From positions 78,119 through 142,118 of the forward strand of contig KB722737.1 in NCBI GenBank assembly GCA_000349905.1: a stretch of 64,000 nucleotides of DNA, written 5' to 3'. A program made the translations under genes and the position numbers. This document shows positions 24,045 to 35,161 of this stretch, piece after piece; positions within the stretch are counted from its first letter, which is position 1; each line of letters opens with the position of its first letter. The DNA comes from Volvariella volvacea V23. Lineage: Eukaryota > Basidiomycota > Agaricomycetes > Agaricales > Pluteaceae. Below the pieces are notes generated by a model that saw only the letters and a list, made by a program, of their open reading frames with translations, made no database searches and was not told the DNA's origin.

Positions 24045-24240
24045 TGAGCGAGTGGCGCGGGAACATTCGGACCGGAAATATATTTGCCACTTTCCCCAGA
24101 AACAGACAACGCGGTGGCCGACCACGCCTTGCAACTTGCAAGGCGCAATCGACCTATACCTCTACTATCGCGCACTGCAACTTCACCTTCGTTGTCACCT
24201 GAATACTGAACGCTGCACTTTGCGGCCGAAACATTTGTGC
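24045..24240. repeat. Duplicated 5' flank of the methyltransferase, copy 3 (inverted)
   Basis: Reverse-complement relative of 11150-11340, including 'ccggaaatatatttgccact'. It sits immediately upstream of methyltransferase relic 2. Confidence 0.6.
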
Positions 24241-25360
24241 TCATACTCACATACAGTGCACAGTGCTCCTATCTACGGAATCTATTACGGGTACGTTGGC
24301 TGGCGGCGCCACTTCTAAAAATTCTCACCGAACAATCATAGGAAATGGATAGATATTATGCTAAACTGACAGAGGCATGCCGGATGTGCCCTTGGCACGC
24401 CGTTATACCTTTGGACCTGTTCGAGGGGTTGGTGACCTGCAAGATTGGCACGTCCTTCCAAGTGTGAATGGGAGTAATAGCTGATGAAACCATGACATAG
24501 CACAGCACAAATATTGGGAGTCTAAAAAGTCGTTGGAATGGGTTAGATGATACATTTGTACATCTGGCCCGGAGGAGGGCTGAATCGGGTGGTGGAGGTT
24601 GTGCGCCTAGGGACGAGATTAATGCAGAAGACGGGTCACTAGAAGTAGGAGTAGGGAAGATACGATCATCTGGATCAAGCACGGGCACGGATGCAAGCTG
24701 TCCAGCTTTGTGACTAAAAACAACCAAAGAGGATCCCACTCCCTTCCACAAACAAGCACGAAACCGAAGCCAACGTCAAACCGAATACCGAACTACTTCC
24801 CCCAACATGCGAATACGATGTTATTCCTTCCCCGTCCGGCCTCGTCGAACCAGACTACTAGAGGTGGAAATACGTGCTTCCACGCGATTTTGAGTCCCAG
24901 ATGTGCTAATTGTGTGATCAAGGGTGTGCCCGAAGATAAAGGTCCAGATGGGATTTACGATGTTATCCTGGCGCGAGTCCTCTATCTAACAAAGTCGCCA
25001 TAAATTCCGGAAGGCTGATTGGTACCCCGGTTCAAGATATTGGAGTGGGTGCACCTCAATCAAGGCGATGAAAGTATAGTCAAGTTCTTCAAGGTGTATG
25101 ACGCTTAAACCTGGCGGCGTATTTTCACCCGAACGGATGCATATGGGAAGGCTAAACGGATGAATCAGGTATGTGAGCTCTTCTTTTGTTTGCCTTATTT
25201 CGACCGTTTGTTGGCGCATTCAATACTTACCTCCCACCCTCTATTCACAGAAACTCAAGGAAAACATAGAGCATCGAATTCCGAGACAGAAACCTTCTTA
25301 GAAGAACAGTCGAAGGCCGTTGAAGACGGTGAAGTTGGGTTTGTGGAGGTTGAACGTTGA
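24241..25360 (+). pseudogene. Decayed Bin3/MePCE-type methyltransferase, copy 2
   Basis: This follows the intact gene's order on the plus strand. An exon-1-like piece lies near 24258 ('APIYGIYYG'). An exon-2 remnant at about 24400 goes from 'LDLFEG' straight to 'LVTCK', so SAM motif I is deleted. The exon-3 'PNYFPQ' region lies near 24790, an exon-4 remnant near 25030-25160, and an exon-5 remnant to 25360. Several frameshifts separate these parts. Loss of the SAM-binding motif makes activity very unlikely. Confidence 0.75.
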
Positions 25361-26921
25361 GCGCTTGGCGTCGCCAGTGGCAGTGAGTGAGTTTTTCACC
25401 AGGAGCTGGCTTTTGAGTTTTTGTGGATGGTGCTGGTAGTAACGGAGCTGATGAAACGTGACATTGCGGTGTATCTTACAGGTTTTAGAGGAAGGCTATA
25501 CGCCTTTCATGCTCTTTTATCACAGAAAACCAATAGAAACCTAGGGCCAAGGCGCGAGGAAACGAAACGTCAGGGCCGTAGTTTTCCTAGGACATGTGTC
25601 CCGTTTACACGTTGCGACACTCCTAGCGGTATTGGTAGAGGAAATCCCGAGACTACATTCTTAAACTCTATGCGTGAATCGTATTTGAATCGTCGTCGTC
25701 AGTGTCGTTAGGTGGGAGGTCACCCTGCCCATAGTGAGTTCAACGCCGCGCTGTTCTCAGGCTAGCGTCACAACTAGGGAAAGGCTTACTACAGCTATCC
25801 TTATCGGCAACATTGCTACGATCATGTAATGAGCGTGCAATTCATAACGCTAAATTCAATATGACATGCGTTGCCCTGCTAAAAGGAAAGAAACAACAAA
25901 CACAACGCCATTCAATCGATCAGTTTTACCTGTTCCTGGCATGTAAGATATCTATTAGGTCAATATTGGTTCGATCCCGTCATCATGGCCAATGGCATCA
26001 CTCAATTGGAAGAATTTTGTTATGGGCCGGTTGTGTGCTTGGTTTTAACCCCATCGGTCTCCGCACTGCGGGACCACCTAGCTATTGGGTAGATCAGAGG
26101 AGCGTTATTGGTTGTGTTGAATGCAAGTACTTAGTGTGCTTGATACGTTCCCTTCTCACTTGATATACAAGATTTGAATCTCGAACGTAATAACGTAAGG
26201 AGGTTCCAAGGGGTTGGATTTGAGGCTTTCTATTTGACAGTCTGCTGTCTCTAGTCTCTCGACCTCTTAAGTCAATATGTTGCACAAACTATCAATCGTC
26301 GCCAATACAACGAGTCCCAATCGTTTTTCCAAACCAAGTTACTGTCATTCACTGACAGTAGGAACACTAATGGCCATAAGTTTACCCATTCCTGGCGCGC
26401 AGTTGATTGGCATGAGAAATGGAAGTGTTGTCTTTCTCGTAATTCCACCTCGTTGTAATCATCATCGCATGCGAACAGATGAAGAGGAAATGAAGAGGGT
26501 TACTCTTCTTCGATTGATATATATCATATAGATCACTTCTAATCACCTCGCGCTATAACAGCAAGAGGAAAAGGCGAACCAGACAGCTGGGAACATATGT
26601 TAGTGCTTGATAGGGTCTGATTGGAGTGTACCATTTCGAGAATGTTGATCACGTAACAGCACTGCAGGCGGCGTGTGCACATCGTTGTAAACCCGGAAGT
26701 TACTGATTTCACAGTCTACCCATGGCCGCCGAGAGTACGGGCAAAGTTGGCCTACTGCATCCTTCTTAGCTCAAAAAAAACGTGGTTTACAGGTTGCGTT
26801 CGTTATGGTATGACATAACATGAAGCAAAATGGCCAGAAAATGTATTTTAAATATCCCGGTTGCCCTGTCAAGCTTTTATATTTAGGAGGTCGCGAGTTT
26901 GTTCGTTTCCTCATCGGCAAC
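25361..26921. other. Intergenic, no gene supported
   Basis: About 1.5 kb upstream of membrane gene C. A sequence close to the tRNA B-box occurs near 25970 but no tRNA fold goes with it. Short frames have no domain. Confidence 0.4.
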
Positions 26922-29257
26922 ATGGCATGCCTCAACCAATTCTTCTTCACGTTAAAACAGTTCACTAACTCCCTGGTATTCTCTCCACTAGTAAGGCTCA
27001 TCGTGCTCCGTGCTCTCCTTGTTATTTCCATTATCAATGTTGCTATTACCACCTCCGCGCTCGTTTTGGAAGTAGAGGAGAAGTATTTGGTTTCATACAA
27101 TCACTCCCTGGGTCTTCGATGGTTATTATCCAGCGCTTGTGTCTTCGTTCATGTATTCTTCAGGTATGCTACGTGATTGCATATTATTTGTGTATTGCGC
27201 CAATTTCCATTAGCCTCGTCGTCTTCTTTCCATTCAACGTGGTTTATGTCGCCTTTTACGTCTTTCCTCTCTACAGTCAGTTTGACTCCCCATTCTATTT
27301 CTCAGGCATTTTTGACTCTTCCCACAGGTCAATGGACGGCAGCATGGCAACCCGAATTGGCCCCCCACATTGATATCTGGGACTTGGATCAACATATAAT
27401 TTTAGGTGCCACAGCACATATTCAGATGTATCTGTACACGCTCCTATTCATCCTGGTCGTCGCTTCGGTCATACGTGTCGGTTTCCGCACGTTCTTCCTG
27501 TCTTTCGATCTGGTGGATCCCCTTGAAGGATGCAATAATCATGATAAGAAGTTCACCTTAGGGGTCCCTCCAGAACGCAATACTCCAAGAATCAGGCCTA
27601 ATCGTCGTCTGCGTTTTCGTATGTTGTTTGGGAGTGCCCTAGCCGGAGAATGGGACGTGTAAGTGCATTGTCATAGTTTATACGAGAGCCAATTAATCTG
27701 AGAGAAAACATAGGGGGGAGAATACGGTAACCGGTTTTCTACGAAAGCTTGCTGCTCTGGCATGCTTTGGGGGGTTTATTGTTATGATTGGATATGCCCT
27801 CTGGGTTAGGCCGATACATAGCTCATTGATGAGACAAATTAAGACCTACTATGGTTGGGATATTTGGGATATAGAAGATACAGACACGCTGAAGAAAATG
27901 GAGGAATATGAATTGAGTATTCTCATCGTGAGTACTATGCCTCTTACCGCTATTGACAAGCAACCTTTATCATAAATATAGTTTAGTCCTCCTGTCCTCA
28001 ATCCTTTCATTAATACCTCAGTGATTATAGAGCCTCAATGGAAGGACAAGAAACATCCCAACTTGACCAAGTTCGACCCGTCAATAAGTGAAGACATTGA
28101 ACATATCAAGGAGATTTCTGAGTCTAATTGTACCATTCCCACCTTGCGAGAGAGTTCTCCATCCATCCAAATTGCAAATGCGAATGAATACGATGACATT
28201 TCCGAGGACCTTGTGAATCTGGGAGTGTGGGTTTCTCGATGTCCCAGTCGACTTGTCTTCAAAGAAGACATCAAGCGTACGTTATTTTTTTTTTGCAATC
28301 AAATCACGACATGAACACTTCCTATAGCCTTCAATAAAGTTCGAGCATCGTTAGCCAGCCCCCTGTACTTAACCTCCCCCGACCTACTGATCAGCGTCAA
28401 CTGGACTTCCTTTCCATACAATGAAACGCTCTTATCTGGACGCGACGTCACTCTCTTGGTTCTAGTCGGCATGGTCAAAGATCCCCAACTGGTCATACTG
28501 AACGCTCAACCCATTTACCTCCTGCCAGGCATGAACCTCGTCGCGAATGTTGTCCGATATCTACGGCAGATGTATGCTGCACCCGGTACTGAGTCTCTTG
28601 ACTCACCTTCGTTTTTTGTGTGTCGCACTCTCAACAATTCATGGTTCTCAATGCTGATTCATATCAATAGGGAACTGGAAATCTGAGAAGTTTCATGGCT
28701 GCAGATGTTACGAGTGTCCTACCCGATCCACGTCCTCCAGCGTCTAATCTGACCTCACTCCGCATCTACCACCAATACAACACCCATGGATCGTCGAAGA
28801 TTGAAAGAGACAACGCAGAGGGTGCTCTCCTCGCTGGCTTGTCCACACTCGGTGGTTTATGGACTGCTTCCAATGTCATGTTCACATTTTTGTTTGGCGG
28901 CACTTTATCCATGACATTGTTCGGTTAGTAGCGTTTATTTTTACCTGGAAAAAAAATATTCATAATACATGACCAGGATCTAAGTACTTCACCCATTTTG
29001 GATTGATCCACAAGTTGAATAACCAATCACTTCGCGAAAGCTATGGCAAGGCATATCCCCACTTGATGACTGAAAGAGGCACTAAAGGTGATCCTCATGC
29101 GGGGATGGCTACATTCCTCAGGGATTACGCCTTCGATATGCGCCCTCTTCGTGACAAGAAAATCGCAAGCCAGGCAGACGCCATTGGGGAAAGAGGGGAA
29201 AGAGAGCTTGATCAAGGTGATAAAACCGCTATGTCTGAGCAGGCGGCAGCGCCATGA
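26922..29257 (+). CDS. Multi-pass membrane protein of an expanded family, copy C (intact)
   Basis: Eight exons (26922-27163, 27214-27275, 27328-27658, 27714-27927, 27982-28276, 28328-28617, 28671-28923, 28977-29257) join in phase at GT-AG sites to 655 aa. Hydrophobic segments are at 'LRALLVISIINVAITTSALV', 'RWLLSSACVFVHVFF', 'LVVFFPFNVVYVAFYVFP', 'MYLYTLLFILVVASVI', 'LACFGGFIVMIGYALWV' and 'SNVMFTFLFGGTLSMTLFG'. The middle region ('FFLSFDLVDPLEGC', 'VSRCPSRLVF', 'LLISVNW') is shared with copies A and B. The C-terminal motif 'ATFLRDYAFDMRP' ends the common part. An in-frame ATG 102 nt upstream (26820) is not shared by the paralogues, so I prefer 26922. Function is unknown. Confidence 0.82.
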
Positions 29258-29433
29258 TCTATTGGTTTCGACTATGTATTTTTGTGTAATGACTTCTTTC
29301 CTTATCACTCTGTCGACGTGCCTCGTGCGGCCAGCAACTACTCCATCGACTTTTCCGGCTAGGTGTAGTCAATTTAGAGACTCAATTTTAGTCTCGCTCG
29401 AGTGTACCAGTGTATGAATATTTACCTACTACG

Positions 29434-30940
29434 TTAATTGATAATGGTCTCCGGCAAAGTCTTGCTAAGCGTTCCTAACATCACCATCTTTTCAAACTGC
29501 TCCCAGCAGAGAATCTGCAGATCTTTTGGATTTATTCTACGCTTCTGTAGCAATTCATCAAAGAAGTTTGCCACCCCACCCGTATGCAAAATTCCTGCAA
29601 CAGCCGCATGAATCCAGAAGAATAGAGGATTTGATAAAGATATCGGATGATAGCTATTCCCATCTTTGGTGTTGGTACCTTGATCATCTAATGCGTCTAT
29701 TAACTGGTCGCTCTCGTCCTTGAATTCAATTGTTTTTATGTCAAATTTAGGGAATGCAAGGCCATGGCAAGGGCTATATGTCTTGATCTTGTATTGATGT
29801 GGAGGCTAAAAATATAACAATTAGCGATGAATCCAAGCGGTAGGGAAGAGAAGGGAGATCTCTACTGACCGTAGTTTCTTGCAAGCACCAAGTTTAGGTC
29901 GCGAAAGGTTTCCTGATACGGAGTGTATAATGTGAAAGCATTGGCTGGAGTATCAATAACGCTCCAAATCTTCAAGTGTACTTTCACTCATGTTCAAGAA
30001 GTTTCGCAAAATTTCTAACGCGGTAGCGATAGAATTCACCTTGGGAAAACTAAATAGTATTGCCAATGCCAATGTTATAAGCAATTGCACCGACCACATC
30101 AGAATCCTGGATACCTGGAACAGCAAATGTTCTGGGCAGGATATGGCACCCCATTACGTGAAACCGTACAACAGGAGGTTTCAGGGGATGGTCAGTTGCA
30201 GTCCTGTCTGTAATCGCACATTGATATCCAGCGCGGCGTTTTACCTGCAGACGGTTTTAGCATCGGAGTATTGAATATGGTCTGAGGGTGGATATGCACC
30301 ATCGTCTCGAATGACGGCCGTCGATTACGAGAAGCGCCTGAGCTTTTACTGAAGGAGTTCGTTTCTTGTATAGGCGTCGCAACCCCGGATAATACCATAT
30401 TAGATATTAGATTGCTCCTCATTCAGGTAGTGCATCCGGGCTAAGTTATGACTGGCTCAAGACGCGTCAACAAGAACCAAAGAGGCAATAAACATACAAA
30501 CGAATAGAAAGTGGGTAACTCATGTCTTCCCAAGGTCATGGAGCATCTTCAGGGTATCTTCGCTTCCAGGATCTCCAGCAACGACGCAGGTGGCGATAGA
30601 CGCGGCGACGTATCGTTCTCCTTCCACACCACCATAGGTCTTAGCATGATGAAGCATCTCGCGAAGGACTGCATCGAGATGGACAGATGAGCCATCATAA
30701 TTGAAGGTATGGTGATCGTCGCGTGCACCAGTGAGTCTATCTATGAGAAATTCTGCGGCCGCGTATAATAGGGGTAATGATGTCGCTTTCAATTCGTTCA
30801 GCCGCGTATCAATATTACTTGGGCAGGTGGGAGTGGCCATCAAACATAGTGTGTCGCTCACACGTTTGCCATCGTTAGACGCTAGCCAATCACGAAATGG
30901 TGGCAAGATGGGGGCGCTGAACAGAGTTGGGATATGCCTT
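29434..30940 (-). pseudogene. HNH-domain family protein, copy F (broken)
   Basis: The exon order of copies D and E is kept: 'LREMLHHA', 'KMLHDLGKTW', then 'YQCAITDR', 'MGCHILPR', 'EILRNFLNMSE' and 'LSNPLFFWIHAAVAG' to the stop at 29434. Lesions: a 7-nt tandem duplication (ctaatat twice) near 30400 shifts the frame in exon 2; another shift lies near 29960, where the paralogues read 'LEDLESIIDSP'. The first in-frame ATG (30840) starts inside the conserved N-terminal region. Confidence 0.7.
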
Positions 30941-30977
30941 CTATCTCACGCTCTACAGCTACCCACAGGACCCTAAA

Positions 30978-31435
30978 TTAAAATTCCATGCCTCCCTCCC
31001 ACCCGTCACCATCACCACCACTCAGTGTCCGCACACCTCTCAGAACCAACCCAAGCCCAACTGCAAGCATAAGCATCTGTAATAGCCTCACCACTCCAGG
31101 ATCCATTTCGCGATCTATCTCGCCATAATTTGCGTTCCTACCCCTACCCAAATCCCGATGAATACGACGACGCGGATTCACTAGCACTACCCGTTGTACT
31201 TCCTCTGATGTTGAAGTAGACGACGATTGATGTGATACATACGACCTGTCGTCGCTGCCCTCATACTCCGATTCCATGTTACCATCCTCCAATTCGTTGG
31301 AATAAACACTCCCACTATAAGACACACTACCTTCACCACCACTTCCGTCTTCAGTCGCACCCCAGCTTCCACTTCCACTCCTACCCCCACTCGCACTCTC
31401 ACTCCCCCACCCGCTGCTCTCGTCCCAGTCCCAAC
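30978..31435 (-). other. Possible alternative last exon of NAA15, with a predicted membrane tail
   Basis: This frame has no ATG before residue ~50 and is open back to an acceptor 'ttttag' at 31436. It encodes a W/G/S-rich stretch ('GWDWDESSGWGSESASGG'), an acidic segment, a basic patch ('NPRRRIHRDLGRGRN') and a final hydrophobic helix ('VVRLLQMLMLAVGLGLVL'). A 62-nt GT-AG intron (31497-31436) would join it in frame to the NAA15 C-terminal exon, bypassing that exon's TAG. Otherwise it would belong to a separate gene whose first exon I cannot find. Confidence 0.4.
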
Positions 31436-34400
31436 CTAAAACCCCCCTTCCTCTAAATCTTCTAGGACCCCGTTTCCCTGGCTCTTGCCCCCCTCACCCA
31501 AATTCAACCCTTTCCTACTCGTAACCCACACCACCGAATCCCTCAAAGTCTTGTACTCGGTCTCAGACTTAAATATTGTAGACAGCTCGAATCGCTTGGA
31601 ACATGCTTCCCGGTATTCTGCGGTACGCGAAGAAGGAAGGGACGAGAGGAAGGAGATGAAGGATTGTGCGACCTAAAAAGCACAAGGGAAACCATGAGAT
31701 GGAACAAAACATCGAGCGGAGAGTCAGTTTCACGAACCTTCACATCCAACCCTTCGACCCCCTCTCCTTCGCCCTCTCTCAAACTCGACCACACGGTCTC
31801 CTCGACATCCGCTATCGGTGCGCCCAAGTTCTTCTGCACTGTCGCAACACCCAAGATGGCCTTCGCCGATTGAGAGTGTTTTTGGAGGTACTGCGAGTTG
31901 TATGTTTCTAGTGAAATACCTTCGGGGATGAATGTGTGCAGAGAGGATTGGAAGATGGGGCCGATCGGGGAAGGGGGTTGTGGGAGGGAGGAAGCTGCGC
32001 GATGGTGATGAGCAATTGATGAAGGGAGCAAGCGTAAATCAACTGATGTGGAGCGTAACATAATGCCGCGTACCAGTTTGTGCAAAATGTACAAGTCGGA
32101 CATGGAGCTCCGGACTGTGAGGGTCGATCTCTCGGGCATGGTTCAATGCTCTAACGGCCTGCAGCAGTTTTTCTGTCATTTGTTTGATATCAGTGAACAA
32201 CGACTCCTATAACCTAGCAGGAGAGAAAACTCCAAAACTCGTACTCACTCCGTCGAATGGAAACATCATACCCAACCAACCAAACCTCCGAGTTGCCTGG
32301 AGCAAGCGACACCAGTGGCGCTAAAAACTTGGCTGCCTTGTCTAATGGATCAGGACTTGCCAGCAACTTTGATCCGTCTGGGTCTTCGTCCTTAGGAGCT
32401 GGGACTTCTAAGCCTTTGTCTTCGTTGGTGCTTCCTTGTAGGGTGGCTGGGTAGGATGAATAGTCGTATTAGTACACGAAGGGAAGTGAAATTGGGATGG
32501 GAGATAGGAGATGAATTACATTTTTTAGGGTCTTCTTGAGTCTTATGACCCTGCTTTTTGGCTTTCTTCTTAGCCTTTTTCTCCGCTTCTGTGAGTTCGC
32601 CTGGTGTGAGAACGTAGGGGCATGAACTTAGTACACAAATCAATACAATGGGTGCCCTACCTTCTGTGGAGGATTTTGCTAATGAGGGGTTATCGAAAAC
32701 TGATATAAAGATCTAGAGTGGACAAGCAATAAAGGTGGTTGAGGGAAATGAGGTGTTAGGGGGCGGACAGATAGATGGGCTTGTGGACTCACTCGCGCGG
32801 CAGCTAACGCAGCCTGAATGTACGCTGGGTGCGATCTCAGCTTATCCTCCCACTTCAGCATACTAACATAGGCAAACAAGCATGAACAACTCAAAAACAC
32901 AAGGACGAGGGATTCGACAAACCTGATATAACTATGAATCGTGAACTTCCGCAGGGCATATCCATGGAAATCGTATTGATCATCTTCTAGTTCGTTAAAC
33001 AGCTAATCACAGTCAAAACTGATTAATCGACGCATACATAAAGGTGTGATAAATCTATACCTTTTGGATAGCAGCATATTTCTTCAATGCCAAGTTCAGC
33101 CTCCCAGCCCGATACTCCGCATCACCCGCTTCAAGGAGATACAACAACGATTGCATCTCTTCAAGATCCGCTCCGGGACTCGCTGCGTCTTTCTACGAAC
33201 CAAATTAGTCAACAAGCGCTCACATCAACGCCAGAAACCGCATATAACCCCAAAAGCCATACCACAACTCACCTTTGTAAACAGCCCAAACACCAAACTC
33301 GCCTCCTCCACATATCCAGCTCTCAACAGGTACTTGCCACACTTGGTATTCAAAAACCTGTCCTGCCCGTCTAGCTGCCGAGCTTCATCCAGGTTTTGGG
33401 CGGCTCCTATATGGTCTCCTGCTCGTTTCAACAATCTCGCTTTGCATGTGTATAGCTCTGGGAGAGTTGGCGTGTGGGAGATGGCTTCGTCGATGAGGGG
33501 TAGAGCCTTGGCGTATTGGCCGAGGTGGGAGTAGTGCTGTGCGAGGTAGTAGAGGGTCCATAGGTAGGTCGTGGGATCTAATGACTCGACAGAAGACGAA
33601 GTTGAGGCTTGGTTAGATGGGGAGTACTCCGTGAGAGCACTTTCCACGATGTCTTCGATCGTCTGCTTTTTAGAGGGGTCGCTGTATAAAGACTTGAGAT
33701 CGGCGAAGAGGGATGGGATGCCCTTCTTGAGTCCGACGTGGATGTAGGCATGGACGAGCTTGTGGAATGTGTCCCCGGTGGAGACGTTCAGTGCTAGACG
33801 GCGGGGGGCAGTTGCTTTGGGGAGGTCGGTGGAGAATTGCTGGAGGATTTCGGCGACTTCTGGGTTGGAGTCGGCTGGGCGGAACGAGATTACGATGACG
33901 AGTGGTGCTTGTGAAGTATCAAAGAACTCACTGAGGTTGAAGCCCTTGTAGGAAAGATAACCACGGTAGTAATCGTAACAATCGGGGTTGTGTCTTATGA
34001 TGGCCCTCCATGCACCTTCGGCGTCCTCGGTCTCGATGTGGCTGGAGAGACGAGCTTGAGGACCTAAGCCACGCAAGACCTTTGATGTGCAGTAGGGCTC
34101 GCGACGTACCTCGTAGTTCTAGGATAGCAGTGGGGTCGAGGATCTCCCTCGATTGTGCCTTTTCGTTGAGTAGAGCTAGGGCTTCCTGGTATTCTCCTAA
34201 CTCCTCCATAATCCTGATCTGATACAGCAGACTCTCTGATTGCTCAAAGTCGTATTCCGGTGTTGACTGGACCATAGTTATAGAGAAATGATACTGAGAA
34301 GAGGGCACAGAAAACTCACTTTGATCAGCTTCTGATATTGCACCAGCACCCGCTTTGCCTCTGCCAAATTTCCGTTCAGATGCTGCGCTACAGCATATGC

Positions 34401-34998
34401 AGTCCAATTTTGTCGAACATTGGGTCGCAGCCTCAGAATCGTGAATCGGGTCTCCACAAGGGAATCGTATAGTCGCAGTTGAGTCTGCAGCTGCGCAGCA
34501 TCACGTAGAATGTTCATGTTTTCCTGATACCAATGATCCGAGATAAATCGACGAGGCGCGGGCGGCTGATGACATCGCGGTACGGTACCTTATCGAATCG
34601 CAGTGCCTGGGTATAGGACTTGAGGGCTTCCTCGTAGTTCTTCTCGCCCTTTTGGATGAGGCCGAAGACATGCCAGCAGATGTGGGATGTTAAATCGAGA
34701 CGAATGCCGGTCCGGACAAGGTCTACACCCTCTTCGCGTTTGCCCATATGGACGAGCAGGAGCCCCTTCATGCACAGAGTCTCTGAGACAGAAGTAATCA
34801 TCGTGAGTGCACCAGATAGCGTTACAGGAGTTCCGGCAGCGTACCTCCATGCTCGGGGACCTTTTTGAGGATCTGATCAGCGGTTTTGAGACCCTTTTTA
34901 AGCTGTCGTGTTTCGTAGAGGGTCAGTAGCTCCTTGAAGAGGTTGGCCTCCTTGGAGGGGAGGATTTTCTGCTTTGCGAGGGCAGCTTGCCGGGACAT
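31436..34998 (-). CDS. naa15: NAA15/Nat1, auxiliary subunit of N-terminal acetyltransferase A
   Basis: A multi-exon gene starting at ATG 34998. The N-terminus 'PSKEANLFKELLTLYETRQ', then 'EHGETLCMKGLLLVHMGK', 'HICWHVFGLIQKGEKNYEEA' and 'NVRQNWTAYAVAQHL' follow eukaryotic NAA15 closely. TPR repeats continue through 'TYLWTLYYLAQHYSHLGQYA'. A Lys-rich stretch near 32560 ('AEKKAKKKAKK') corresponds to the family's basic linker. The C-terminal part contains 'FIPEGISLETYNSQYLQKH'. The acceptor-joined last exon begins 'VAQSFISFLSS' and ends at TAG 31436-31438. NAA15 anchors NAA10 to the ribosome for co-translational acetylation. I did not fix every intron. An alternative splice may extend the C-terminus. 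Confidence 0.9.
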
Positions 34999-35161
34999 TG
35001 TGCTCGATGGGATGGGGGTGATGAGGATGGCGATGAGCCAAGCGCAAGTGATTGGCGGCGACAACGATCGCAAACAACGCGCGCGGTTGCGACCCGCTTG
35101 CCCACCGAATTTGACTCCTCCCATCCTCACCCTTTCCTTTGCCCCGTCCAGCACTCGAACC
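34999..35161. promoter_or_regulatory. Shared divergent promoter NAA15 / PDS5
   Basis: Only 163 bp separate the two ATGs, so the promoters and 5' UTRs of both genes must lie here or overlap. No TATA box is evident. The segment is fairly GC-rich. Confidence 0.6.

Noticed and set aside
25955..25990. tRNA-like B-box 'ggttcgatccc'
   Set aside because: No matching A-box at the right distance and no acceptor or anticodon stem could be paired.
26820..26921. Upstream in-frame ATG for membrane gene C
   Set aside because: The additional 34 residues have no counterpart in copy A, whose ATG aligns with 26922.
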